From: Gliomastix tumulicola | Lineage: Eukaryota > Ascomycota > Sordariomycetes > Hypocreales > Bionectriaceae | NCBI GenBank assembly: GCA_001599755.1 | Contig: BCHX01000006.1 | Coordinates: forward strand, 979,336-1,043,335 | Length of the DNA: 64,000 nucleotides | Direction: 5' to 3' | Shown here: positions 1 through 11,800 of the stretch, one piece after another | Numbering within the stretch: position 1 is the stretch's first letter | Layout: each line of letters begins with the position of its first letter | The notes under the pieces: generated by a model | What the model saw: only the letters and a program-made list of their open reading frames with translations | Databases searched by the model: none | What the model was told of the DNA's origin: nothing | Position numbers and translations under genes: made by a program

Positions 1-510
1 GAAGGTCTCAGAGAATCCGGGCCCCACGACAAGCGACGTGGTATTTGGGAAAGTCGAGGGATCACCGATGTGATCAACATGCGAATGGCTGTTCTTACGT
101 CAGTTCCGCCTGTTTCCCCCCCAGAGTAGTGAAGAATACACAGACCTTATGATCACAGCATTGATATCAGCCCTGTCAATGCCCCCTTCCTCCAGAATAG
201 TAGCAACATCCTTCTCAATGCTGAAGCTCACAAGTCCCTGCTCAGCCTGCTCGATAAGAGGATTAATCACATCCGGCGGCAGATTCTGATAGTCGGGACG
301 CCAGCCCAGGTCGAAGACGAGCTTCTGGCCCGAGGGATGCTCCAGGAGGAACGAGAACACAGACGCGTCGAGATCCTCGTGTCCGGTGATCTTCTCTTCG
401 ACGAAGCTGGCGGTCGGCACCTTGATGCTGACGGTGGTGTCGATGATGCTGACTTGGATCACGCTCTGTGACGCGGGGATCTGGAAGTGTGGGATCGAGA
501 GGGAGGACAT
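1..510 (-). CDS. Metallo-beta-lactamase superfamily protein, lactonase-like (5' part; cut by the left edge)
   Basis: Exon 1 is 510..146 and exon 2 runs from 88 off the window edge; the intron 145..89 is 57 nt, phase 2. Splicing converts a frame that ends in nonsense into HSHVDHIGD, the HxHxDH zinc-binding motif of the metallo-beta-lactamase fold, followed by LVVGPGF. About 120 N-terminal residues lead up to this motif, as in fungal relatives of N-acyl-homoserine-lactone lactonases and similar hydrolases. The start is the ATG opening MSSLSIP; no upstream alternative looks better. The expected activity is zinc-dependent hydrolysis of a lactone or ester, but the substrate cannot be told because the C-terminal half, with the remaining metal ligands, lies outside the window. 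Confidence 0.85.
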
Positions 511-1792
511 GGTGGGCGGTCAGCTGCTGGCTCAGAGGTATGATGCTGCAGAGTGAATTGGGAACACTTCCATCTCTTCGGTGCCGGGCCATCTTTATAC
601 TTAGCTGCTTGACGCGTCGGTGTCATAGGGACCTATTGCTTCATGAGTGATAGACCAGTCCCAACAGTCAACACTTCGAGACCCTTTGACAAATGACCCG
701 TGACGATAACGTTATTCCCTCACTGACAGCCGGGCTACCCCCAAAAATCTAACGCCGCCGTCTTGGCATCTTAGTCTTGAAGAGAGTATTATGCTGGCAT
801 TGCTGGCGTTGCTGGGGACGGATATCCGCAGCATTCACACAACTTGAGGCCGAACATTTGTCATGGACACAAACGGAAGGTGGGTCGCATAACGTTATCA
901 CGAAAAATAAGCTCGTACAATCCCGCGTGTCTGGCCGTCGTCGTGGTTGGTGATCACAATCGCTGAGCTCTCCATGATCTGTGTGCGTCTAGAGCCTTCT
1001 ATCTACATAGCACAGCGGGTCGTATGATCATTGGAACCCTAGATATTGCGTGACGTTGCATGTAGGGCTGCAGGCGCGGGTTCCTCTTCATCCTCCATCG
1101 TGCTTAATCGCGCTTGTGGCAGGGCTCGCGGTGTATGGCCTTTGAGGAGACGGCTATATCTCTTCCCACCATCTCCAATGATGACCTCGTCCTCCGCACG
1201 TCAGCAGAGCGACCAAAAGTTCGTCCGGCGGACTGGATCATTTTCTGAAGATGGCACAGACCGGACCAGAAGCTGACTCCGACCAGACCCTCTTAAGTCC
1301 GCCCGTCATCGCCCCCATCACGGACCAGCATCAAGAAAGACCATCACGTTCACATCGCAGGTGGCACAGCTTCGTTAAGATAGCTGTCGTCTGATCAGCT
1401 TATTGATCTATGAAGAATCTAGGCTGACCATGTCCGCATGTTCCACCAATGAAGTCTCAATATCCCACTGATGAACACACACACCAGGTCCGCACCACTT
1501 CCCCCAAACCATTTTCTTGCCAAACTTTCCATGTCGAGAGCCTGAGATGTTCGAAAATGAGCAGACACCCTTCCGTTTGCTGGAAGTTTGTCCGCGTCCG
1601 CATCGATACTAGTCCTGTTCGCGTTTGTCAGACACCATATTCCTCAGAGTGAGCGTTGTGCACTTACCCATGGCTCTTGACGTTTCACACCTTGAGTTCC
1701 AGACAAATGCTCTCAGGTGCCGTTGCCCCTGGAGTGTTGGATTTACCAGTCGGGCATGCGAGGCACAGGCTATATCATCCTTTGTTAGCTGC
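511..1792. other. Intergenic, 1.3 kb
   Basis: This stretch lies between the start of the metallo-beta-lactamase gene and the 3' end of the coiled-coil gene. It contains only short unconvincing reading frames. I see no RNA gene or mobile element. It should hold the promoter of the leftward metallo-beta-lactamase gene near 511-800. Confidence 0.6.
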
Positions 1793-3438
1793 TTACCTCC
1801 AACAAAGACTCCCGCCCCTTGTTTCGGGACTTACTCTAGCAGGAACCGTCTCAGACACCCATCCGTGGGGATAGCCGAATGGATCAGTGACAGAGGCGTT
1901 GCCCCAGGCGCGCCGGAGAACCTCTCCGTTCTTTCTGCGACGGGTCTCAGCCTCAGCAAGACGAGCCTCGGCAGTAGCAACACCCTGCTGAGCCATGGCG
2001 AGGTGGTGGCGGTCCTGGCCAGCGTAGAAGCTGGCCTTGTCGCGAGCGTCGTTGTTCAGGCGGTGCTCGGCCGTCTCAGTAACCGGACCCCAAGCATTAG
2101 AGGCAAAGTTGTCACCGTGAGTGGAAGCGCGCACTTCAGGGGTGAGTGGACCCCAGCCGCTATTGTAATCCTCCTCACAGTCCACAGGGTCAATACCGAA
2201 GCAGGCGTTGAAGTTGCTGCCGACATCCGTGGCAAGCTCCTCGAGTTCTTCGATGCGCTTCTCGGCAATCTGAGCCTTCTTCTCGGCCTCACTGGCGCGT
2301 TTCTCGGCCGCGGCGACGCGCTCAGTCAGCTGCTCCTCAAGCTTGGCAGACTCATCCAGGGCATCGTGATACTTTTGCCAACCCTCGAAATGAATATCGT
2401 TGAGATGGTCAGCTCGCTCCTGGAGCTCCTTGACACGCTTCTCGGCTTCAGTAGCCTTCGCCTCGGCACGGGCGTGGCAAGTAGCCATGTCGCGGAAGTG
2501 CTCGCGCTCCTCCTTCAGCAGCTTCTCGAACCCCTTGATGCAAGTTTCGAGGCGATCGGTAGGCTCCTCTTTAGCCATCTTGGCAACGTCCTCGGTCTCC
2601 TTGGTGTTCTTCTCCGCCTCGGCAATGATGTCTTCCTCGACCTCATAGTGGGATGTCCAACCCATGCTGGAGTTGGCCTCCGACTCGGCCGGGGTCTCGA
2701 TGTCAATCTCGCTCTCAAGCTCGGCGAGTTCCTCAAGGGTAGCTCCATAGCGAGCAGCAGATGCCTGGACAGGCATGTCGGGGTCGGCGACCTCAGCAGT
2801 AGGCTGGGCGACCTTGATGGCAGGCTCGACGACAGTCCGATCAGTTTCGGTGGAAGCCTTGAGAACGCGGAGGCGGTCCTTGAGCGACTCCCGCTTTTGG
2901 TGCTCCTGGTCCTTGACGACATCGACGATGAGATCGTGGTGTCGGCGCAGCTCTTCGAGGTCCACCTTGAGCTTCGCAAGGAACTCACCAGGGCAATGGT
3001 CGTCGCGGGAAATGGCATGCTCTTTGAAGGTCTTGAGACCGTTCAGGTACATCTCGCGGACGATGTGCTGCTGGGCAGCCTGCTGTTGGGTTCGCTTGAC
3101 GTATTCGGCGGACTTGTTGGTGAAGTCGAGGGGCTGCTTGAGATACTCATTAGCCTTGAAGAGATCGCTGGCATCAGTAGGCCGTTTCGTAGTCTTCTTA
3201 CCTGATGCATGGCGGTGACGGGACGGTCAACGAAACTCGGGATGTGGCTTCGCTGGACGTCCTTGGCTCGCTGGACGTCCTTGGCTCGCTGGGCATCCTT
3301 GGTCATCTTGAGCTCCATGGCGGTCATCTCCTTCTTGATGAGATCGACAGTGTGCTGGACACGGCCGTGGTCGCCTTCCTTGACCCAGTGGTCGAGGGTG
3401 TTTTGGAGGAAGCGGAGTGTTTGGTTCTCGGTGTCCAT
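1793..3438 (-). CDS. Hypothetical coiled-coil protein, about 532 aa
   Basis: Exon 1 is 3438..3202 and exon 2 is 3154..1793. The 47-nt intron (3201..3155) has GTAAGA at its donor and CTACTGAT as a likely branch site, and it is the only frame-compatible choice. The start is MDTENQTLRF. Residues about 48-63 contain a tandem AKDVQR hexad encoded by an 18-nt DNA repeat. Residues about 230-330 are rich in Glu, Lys and Ala with heptad-like spacing (RAEAKATEAEKRVKELQER), so a long coiled coil is expected. No catalytic motif or membrane segment is visible and I do not recognise the family. The C-terminus is uncertain because two strong donor-like sites (GTAAGT at 1834, GTAAGC at 1797) lie just before the stop, so a further 3' exon is possible. 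Confidence 0.7.
3251..3304. repeat. Tandem 18-bp coding repeat, three copies
   Basis: The unit CGCTGGACGTCCTTGGCT occurs twice exactly (3251-3268, 3269-3286), followed by a third diverged copy (3287-3304). It is in frame on the minus strand and encodes the AKDVQR hexads of the coiled-coil gene. Confidence 0.85.
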
Positions 3439-4832
3439 TGCAGACGTGACGGTGCGCGCGCGATTGGTCTTGATGAGCGGTGCGATGGGGGAGCGTGAAT
3501 GTGCGTGAATGTGCGTGAGATGTGTGAGATGAAGAGCGATGAAGGGTGATGAGGAGTAACGAGGAGTGTGGCCTCGTCGATGTTGTGATGAAGGGACGAA
3601 GCTGCCTTGGTTGGAAAGAAGATGGGTGAGGGTGAGGTGGAGGTGAAGAAAGAAGAGAGAGCTGCGAGAGGGCAAACGAGATGATGTGAAGGTGAGAGGT
3701 GAGTCAGGGAAATCATGTGACGTCAATGCAAACGCGTGCTGTTTGCACCACAGACCCTCAAGGAACGCGCGAGAAACTAAAGGAAACCGACCCAGAGGCG
3801 GTGAGTAGCAGCACGCACAGAAAGGCGAGCTCGAAGGTCATAAAGGGGAAGGTTCATGCAGACGCGTCTTTGCATCGACGCACGTTAGATAAGTAGAACT
3901 TGGTGCATGTCCTTAGCCATGCGAGGAGGATATTCCAAAGTTGGGCAATTTTGATTTCTCGATATCTGCACATCCCAAAATTTCAAGACGGGACATATCA
4001 AGTCATGAAAATCAGCACGATCACTCACACAGCAGCCACTTTCCTGCCCCCCAACATGTGTCATAGCTTTCCGCCTACCCTCCCTGCGCTTCGTTTCTCC
4101 TTTTTCTTTCCCCATCTTTACTTCAGAATGTTATTACATGGCACGTTTTCTGGCTTCCGGAGGCAACATTGGGCTCACAATTTGCGAGTCTCGTAAAAAC
4201 TACGAGAAGTAAGGCATGTCCAGCCACGAGTCTGCTTATGCTCTAGAACAGCCAATGTATCCATCAAAGTACGGTGTTCCCCATTCTTCAGATTACATTG
4301 CACCTTCTTCTAACTGCACAAAGAAAGCGGCTTTATTAGGCCATTGTCTCCGTCAGATGCTGCTGATCCCGTTGACGTGTTTCTCGCCTGTGCGCACAAT
4401 GGACATTGTCCTCCGCCAGTATTCCCTTGGACCAACGTCCATTGTATCTCAGCTTCAGACGCAACCCCTCCTTCGTTCATCTGCAGATACGGCCCATGGC
4501 TTTGTCTTGTTATTTCAAACTGAGCTCGTCATCGCCATCACCTCATCGGGGGCGACTTGACTTGGAGGGGTCAAAAGACAGTTCATACCAGGGGAGTTGA
4601 TCCAAACGGCCAGTAACATCTTTGTCTTAAGGTCATAAGTGAGAAGAGATACACTTGTCTCTTTCGGATCCATTCGCTTTGTCTCGCCGCATCGCCAGTG
4701 AGACAGAAGGCATAAAAGACTCGCCCGTCCCCAGGTCTTAACACATGCCTGGATGACCGTCATCCAGCAGTATCAGATATACAACAACTGACAAGCATCT
4801 CACAAGTATCAGTATCAGAAATATCGACCAAT
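3439..4832. other. Intergenic, 1.4 kb divergent promoter region
   Basis: This is the shared upstream region of the leftward coiled-coil gene and the rightward 143-aa membrane protein gene. Two plus-strand frames (3900-4196, 4216-4560) have unremarkable composition and no recognisable domain, so I do not call them. I see no RNA gene or mobile element. Confidence 0.55.
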
Positions 4833-5264
4833 ATGAACTTCTTCCTCGACAACTTTCCCTTCGACAGCTTCGACATCAACGATGCTGTCAAGGTAATTCT
4901 CATCGCCATCTTCATCATCTTCACCTCGTCCGTCTTCATCAGGATTACCTTCAAGTCGATCATCGGCAACCTCTGGCTCCTGCTCTGGCTCATTTTCACA
5001 GGCGCATCCATCGTCTTCTCGATCCTCGTCGTCTTCACTGGACTGTTCTACCCGCAGGAGTACAGCCACAGGCTGCCGGGATACCTGATCCTGATCTTGG
5101 GATGGCCGGACGACGTGAATAAAGTGGTCTGGAGCGCCGGGTTTATGGTGTGGTTGGTCCTTTCCGGCTTCGCCATTGCCACGTACGGCCTCGTGTTCAC
5201 ATTCTTCACGCAGCAAGGCATCATCTCGTTCAGGAATTATCTCTACGGGTACTACGACGCATGA
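4833..5264 (+). CDS. Hypothetical small membrane protein, 143 aa
   Basis: This is a single uninterrupted frame from ATG to TGA with the C-ending codon bias of neighbouring real genes. After an aromatic N-terminus (MNFFLDNFPFDSF) there are three strongly hydrophobic stretches, at about residues 20-40, 46-72 and 104-127, so three transmembrane helices are likely. A polar loop at about 74-98 (YPQEYSHRLPGY) separates the second and third, and the tail ends in NYLYGYYDA. There is no signal peptide cleavage motif and no family I recognise. It stands alone between two leftward genes, so context gives no functional hint. Confidence 0.6.
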   Translation: MNFFLDNFPFDSFDINDAVKVILIAIFIIFTSSVFIRITFKSIIGNLWLLLWLIFTGASIVFSILVVFTGLFYPQEYSHRLPGYLILILGWPDDVNKVVWSAGFMVWLVLSGFAIATYGLVFTFFTQQGIISFRNYLYGYYDA

Positions 5265-5438
5265 AGCGATGGGACGAAGACGGGTGTACGCTTTCAAGCC
5301 ATGTCAATTCAATATGGTATTGATACAAAATTGCCCTCCCCCAAAATAAAAAAAAACGAACGCCGGTGTCCCAGTTGACTGATTCCCAATTCATTCATAT
5401 CCCCCCCTTAGGTATTGTCTTGTCTTCTTTATGATCGC

Positions 5439-5780
5439 TCAGGCCGAGGACCCCCCGTTGGGGCTCACGCGGTCGATGCTCTTGCGGATGACGCTCTCGG
5501 TCTTCTTGGCCATGGCCTCGAGGGGCAGACGCTCCTCGATGCGCTGGACGGTGCGGGCGATGGGGGGCTCGATGCGCTGGACGCCCTTCTCGACGGGGGG
5601 CGTGAAGAAGGAGATGTTCTTCTCCCAGCGGGGCGCCCACTTGGTGGTCTGGTGGGCGAGGCGCTCCTCGGCGCCGGGCATGATCATGTAGAGGGGGGCA
5701 AGGACGCCGACGCCCGCGGCTCCGAAGAGGAGGACCTCGGAGCGGCGGGCGCGAGGGAGGCGAGGGACTCGAGGGGCCAT
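5439..5780 (-). CDS. Hypothetical 113-aa protein, probably mitochondrial
   Basis: This is a single-exon gene starting at MAPRVPRLPRARRSEV. The frame is open further upstream to 6155, but that extension is low-complexity and the ATG at 5780 is preceded by a GT-rich leader, so I start here. The N-terminus is Arg-rich and lacks acidic residues until position 15, then comes one hydrophobic helix (about 16-36). This arrangement fits a mitochondrial presequence plus an inner-membrane anchor. The remainder is amphipathic and carries two related segments, KGVQRIEPP and RTVQRIEER, which suggest helical repeats. I do not recognise the family; the mitochondrial location is inferred from composition only. 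Confidence 0.65.
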   Translation of the reverse strand: MAPRVPRLPRARRSEVLLFGAAGVGVLAPLYMIMPGAEERLAHQTTKWAPRWEKNISFFTPPVEKGVQRIEPPIARTVQRIEERLPLEAMAKKTESVIRKSIDRVSPNGGSSA

Positions 5781-5812
5781 TGTGTGTGTATGTATAGGTG
5801 TGTGTGTGTGTG
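5780..5812. repeat. (GT)n-rich microsatellite abutting a start codon
   Basis: This imperfect GT repeat, interrupted by TATGTATAGG, lies directly 5' of the 113-aa gene's ATG. It therefore forms a CA-rich leader on the coding strand. Confidence 0.8.
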
Positions 5813-8800
5813 GCGTGGGAGAGGAGAGAGAGGAGGGATTTCTGGACCGGTTTGATTTGTTTTGTATGGTCGAGTGTAGAGTGTCGATAGAAATAGAGGC
5901 TCTTGTTTGACGCTGAGCGATATTACACGTAGAGTGATGACAGAAGTTGGAGAAGGAGGGAGGGAGGCGAGGGACAGAAGCGGCGGATGTCTTATAGGAG
6001 TGGCACGGGCACGAGTCACAGGAGCGGGGTAGGTAAGGGGAAGCGAGTGATGGGTGATACTCGCTCTGGGGGAGGAATGCGCGGAGGGCACAGGTACTAT
6101 TGACTATTGGCCATGGGCAATGAGCAAGGGGCGAGGGGGGTGAGATGGTTTGCACTAGGCCGGCGATCGGTGTCTGTCTGCTGACTCTGCGCAGTTGGGG
6201 TCTATAGAGAAGCAGCGTGCTACTCTGTGCTGTTCTGGCTTGGTTCTCGACGCGCTGGTTCGCATTTTATCACAGTAAAGAGTCGCCTTCTTTCCACAGA
6301 CGAGAGTGACAGTGAGTCTTCCGATGATGCCGTGGTGTCATTAATGTTATGACGCTGTTGGAAGCAGGTGTTGGATTGAGCTGGAGTCCTGTAAGGATGC
6401 CGCCAGTGCTACTGTAACTCAATGCTCCAGCGTCTCAGTTGGAGAAGCAACGCAACCACAGCGTGCCAGCCACACACAACCCTAGACACGAGCCCGCCCC
6501 TCCATCAGCACTGTCCACGCCAATCCATCCCGCGCCCCTAGATCTGGCCCCCCCCATCTATAATCTTCTCTCCTCTCCCATCCCACGCTCCCATCTCCAA
6601 TTTCTCCCGTTCTTCTCTGTCTTTTCCCTCCATCTCGACGAGTTGTCGTTTAGTGAGAGGCCCCCCGACAGCACTCGCTCCACAGGGGACAGTCGCTGTC
6701 CAGGCGGCCCACTTCCCCAGACAGAAGCCCAGGCTCAGAGGGCGCTAGGAGAATGAGCTCGAAGCTCCCCCCCACAGGCAGTCACTGCGAAAAAATCCAC
6801 CCAGCGGGTCGCTTCAGCGGTTCTAGCCCCCCTAACGCCCTGAGAGGATCCAGCTTCCCCGGATTGTGGAGGGTCTCCTCGACGACGACGGAAGCGTGTC
6901 GTGTGTGAAGGTGCTGTAGGGGGTAGCGACGCGACAAAGGAAAAAATGTTAGTGAATGAAAGGGCAGCGAAAACCGGGGGCAAGTTGGGGGCGTTGGGGG
7001 GGGACCACGCCATTGATGGTGCCAGTGCATCTCCAGTGGTGTGATCGCTGCGATCCAGGGGTGCACTTGCCTGAGGGGTTGCGCTGGAGGTGGCTTAATT
7101 AATAACCAGGCAGGCGCGACCGCCGTCCAGGTCGACACAGTGCAAAGTCAGATCCAAGCACCCTTCCCCGGAAGTCCTCTCGTAGAGAAGTTCCTCAACC
7201 GAAGATACGGCACACACAAAGAAATAAATCCCAGTGCCATCGGCTGTCACTACGATGCTGCGACGGAAATACAAATTCGTCCCGTCCAATTCCGATGCCA
7301 AACGCCCATTTTTGATGGCAGCGTTCGAGACACAACAACACGGGCGGACAGTGCTCTCCCCAAACAGCACTGTCCGTCTCACATTGAGCTCTCCAATCCT
7401 CCGCTTCCCCACCCACACAACATGCACAAACACTGCCTCGCCTCCAGACTCTGGCCACTCAAAACACTCCAGACTCTGAATCATTATCCACCGCTGCATT
7501 CCTCCCTGGCCAATCGCCCCCTCGTCGACTGCCAACACCGCCAGTTCACCGCGTCACCTTGTCTCTGGCCATGGCTGGCTCTTGCATGTGATGGATGGCC
7601 CGAGCTCGCAGCAGCCCCTGATGGGATCCAGGCCTCGAATGGGTGTCCCTCGCCCGCTGCAGAGTTACGGCCCGTAGGAGGCCGCACAGCGCACAGCACA
7701 CCTGGTCTGATGTCACTGGCCGCCCGCGGAGCATTGTCCTTCCGTCTGTCATGGGTACCAATGCGGGGAGACGCAAGCGCTGATCTGTCTTCCCCCAGCA
7801 CCCTCTTCAGGCATTGATGCCGCTGTCCTCTCGCCGGTCCTTTTGCTTCCTCAGCTGCTGATCAGTTCCAGGTTGCTCGTCGACCATGTCATCTTGCTTC
7901 GACATCCTAAATTACGCTGCGACTCCAAACGCTCCTGGATGATTAACGTCATATCGAGAGCTACGGACCGCTCGTTATTGGCTTTGAGTCGACTGCAGCG
8001 GTCTGGATTTCGATGCTTCTCCACAGCCCGCATGCCTGTACAGCTGTCAGACACGGCGCAAGTCGAGAACACGACGCCGAGACCGGCCAGTACAGGCATT
8101 GTACACGCAACATGCAGACTGAGACGACACAGGCGACTTTACGGTCTTGGGACTTCCCCTGCCAGCTTTCCAACGCTCTTTGACTTCTCGCCTACACATA
8201 TGAACACAACATCGGCTCAACCACTATTTTCATGCCAGCTGCGTCACATCTCTGCTAGAAATAGCGTTGGGCCTTCCTCTCCAGTCTTGAAAGCTGGTTA
8301 TCCGGCACTATACCGGCTGCGACGCTACTCCAGCTGGTGAGATGCATGCCCCAAACAGTTCGACCTTCCCCAGAGAGCTCTCCCAGAGTCGCCTTCTGCA
8401 CGTTCTTCAATACACTCAGGACCACTTGATATCCACGACACGACCACATTGCCATTGACGGGTGCTCGGACTCCATCAGAGAGACGCCAAATATCTATAC
8501 CAGGACCTCAACTCCATGGCAATTTTGACAGACGAGATCAAACATTGCGTGGCATCTCTTCAAGTCCAGTCCACATTTCGCTGACTCCCACCATAACAGG
8601 GCACCCAATGCCAAACGCCAGGACAGGTCAAACGATGGACGCAGGCATCGACCACGAGACTCCGACAGCGGTAACGACGACTACGACGCTGTCCGCCCCA
8701 ATTGCATTCGTGCCTCCACGAGTAAACCCAACAACATGCTACATCACGCGATAGTCCGATGCCAATCGCCCACCCGCTCGATGCCGAAGTTTGATAAGGA

Positions 8801-11800
8801 TCGAGGCCACACACATAGCAAGACTGTTACGGTAGGTGTTTTACACGCCGACTTTCAGGCGTCCAGCATGTTTGAGGTTAGCGCAGTGTCAACCTGGTTG
8901 CTGCTACATTTCTAGTCAGCTTGCTTTGGGCGACGATGGATGTAAGAACCAAAGTTGGCCGTCGTACGCGCCTTCTTCCACCGACCAGACGACTCCGATT
9001 GCATCTTGATAGCATGTAATGCTATGTACACTGACCGCACTCCTGATCGGAACGCCCAGCTTGTGATGTGCGTCGAAGTGATAGCGTGCAGTTGAGAACG
9101 CCGAGCACGGTGTCGACTCGTTGAAAGCAATAGCATCCTAGACAGCATGGCTCCTGGTAGACTACGAGAACGTGCCTGCATTTCTGCTATCTGGATGGTA
9201 AAGTAGACTCGTGCACTGGCAAGTTTAGTTACAGCATATTCGCCCTGTTGACTTCAACCTAGGATCGTGGAGAGACTTCCTTACCACAACATGCCTACAC
9301 ACATCGTGCTCGTACATTCTCTGTTGTCACTCTGCTAGCCTCGAGGGAAAACAATTGTCTTCAGGACAAGTGCCAGTGAAAGAGCTTGGTCAAGTCTATA
9401 ACTAGATCCCACATAGAGACTCGGGGTATGCAACACAACACATCATCTGGCTTCTAGAACAGAGAATGGTCCGCCAAAGTGCGAGTAGTGATACTCCCTC
9501 CTGCCTCCCCAGACCCCCTACTGCCGAACCACTCACAGCGACGTGCCGCGCCGCAGGTGAGCTGCGAGCACTAGCATCGCCACCAGCTGTCGGAAACAGG
9601 TCCCGTCACAACGTTCCGATGCAGTGTCGTCCGCTTCCGCGCCCGTCTTCGAGGATGGTCCTCTCCAAAGCTCGGCCTTGAAAACGGGGGAAGGAATTTG
9701 GATGGTTTGGCTTGCCCGCGAGTGTCTTAATACGCGCGAATACTTGCGTCAAAGTCCGTTGATATGCTAAGCATGCCTTTTTGAGCCTTTATTCTGAATG
9801 TTGAATGGCTGGAAGACGACTTACTCGTATATGAGGGTGTCAATTCTTGTATCCAGGAGACGGGGTGCTCTGAACCATGTGCTAGTAGGAGGTCAGCAGC
9901 TGCGTCGAGTCCAACCATTTGGGGGAACCATGTCGTTTTTATAACCGAAGATGGTCTTTATGCTAAATGTGAGGGACAGAGGGGTCTCGTCGAGCATTTG
10001 GACATCTCCGCGGGGAACACGATTGCATCCATCCCGCATGCCTGCAAGTCTCCTGCTAGGCATGTCCCGGATACGTGCTCTGACTAGCCATAGATAAGAC
10101 GATGCAAGGACTCAGGGCATGCTGCATATATGAGCACACCTCTACAATGCGAACTTACATCAAAGTAAAGTTAATCACCGACCTCAGGGGAGGTCGTCTA
10201 AGCACTATCGGTTCCCTTTGCAGCCACTTGGCTGTCAGTTCTCAGATTCGTTTGTGCAGACGCACGTATGCAGTCAGCCCGACATGGCAACTCGTACAAT
10301 TGCCCCGTTTGGTGTTTTCCATCGTGCTTTTCTATGCAGAAGCAAATCTGTCCAGGTGACATCTGAGGATGGACAGCAACATCGGTTGCTGGGAACAGGA
10401 CCGACGTGGCAGGAATAGCCAGGCATACACGCACCCGGATCATCACATAGAGGCACCCGGCTCTGCCGTTGAAACGCCCCAGCCGGCACGCGATGGCGGT
10501 AGCGACGGCGACAAGCTGACCATGGCCAACCGCGCTCTCGCTACGAGCCCTGCTGACGGGAAGATGAAGTCACGCGGCAGGCTCGGGTGTGCAGCACCCA
10601 GTGATCATCGGCGAGGACGCGGCGGGGGAGGTTGTTGAGGCCGTGGCTCGCTCTCATGGGCACGGGTGTGGACGTCAGAGACACGCCGCCGGCCTGCTCA
10701 GTTCCGCGCCGACAACGGGGCCATATGGCATGCCACCCACGGACATACACGCGCAGGGCCCTCGCGTTCGGCGCATTGTGCCGTCTGTCCATCTCCACCG
10801 ACGCAGACGACATGATGGGACGTCCCTTACCTTCACCTCGCTATGCCTCGCAGGCATGGTGTCGCCGACCTCTCCCAGCCCTTATCAGGCCGTGCTTGCA
10901 GGACATCAGATGCTCAGGACCACTGCAGAACAACACCGCTTCACGATGCAGCATGCGCGAGGCCAATCGACGAGATCCATTCACACTCGCGTGGCACGCA
11001 TAGCTCGATGTCCAGGACCGCCAGGAACCACGCCCCCTGCACTGCGCCCACCCACCAGAAAGAGGGGTGACTCCGACATCCGACATCCTCAACGCCGATG
11101 CCTGCAAGACAGACAAGTAGGAAGTGGTACAAGTGCGTTATAGATGTGTGATGATCCATCAGTTCTCCCCCCTCCCCCCTCGTGGCTCGCGGCGGCTTCG
11201 ACCTCGATCAAGGGAGACGCGCGGGCCCAGACAGCGCAATAAACTACAGACACACACGCCTGTCCTGAGCACCCACGGCCAGAGCCTGCGTGGAAGTACC
11301 TCAAGTTCCCACTGCAGCTGGACACGGACCATGGCAGCCCTGGGCGAGGCAGCAAACTGAGCAGGCTTCATGTCGCTATCGCGTCTGCAGGATCCGCCGC
11401 GAAAGCTGGTCAATGGGTGCGCTGAGGGGGAGGTGATTGCGTCGTGCAAAGCAGCCACAGAGCCTCGACTGGTCTAGCATGATACCGGACTAGCGCTTCA
11501 TCGGCCGTCGACAGACAGAAAACAGCAGCATTCGGATGTCGGCGATGGATGAGGAGCAGTGCTGGAACGGCTTCTCGAAGCCGCGAGGTAAGGCAGAAAG
11601 GGAACACTTCAGCCAGTCATTGCGCGGCTTCGGGGGCCGATGCAGCCACAGAACCCAAGTGAAACATGGCGAAAATGCCAATGCCAGGGAAATCGCTCAT
11701 GGGCAACGAATAGCGCCGCCTTGAGAACTTGTAGCGACAGGATGTGTAGTGCAGCTTCCGTCGTCGCACCATCAGACACCTCGACTTCCGTCCACAATGC

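Noticed and set aside
5439..6155. 238-codon version of the 113-aa gene using an upstream start
   Set aside because: The extra N-terminus is Ser/Pro/His-rich and translates a GT/CA microsatellite; the internal ATG at 5780 gives a coherent protein.
7041..7817. 258-codon plus-strand frame
   Set aside because: Composition is rich in His, Pro, Cys and Ser with no domain. Equally open frames lie on the opposite strand, and there is no codon bias like the neighbouring genes.
10589..11143. 184-codon plus-strand frame
   Set aside because: It overlaps several open frames in GC-rich noncoding DNA and shows no recognisable motif or conserved-looking segment.
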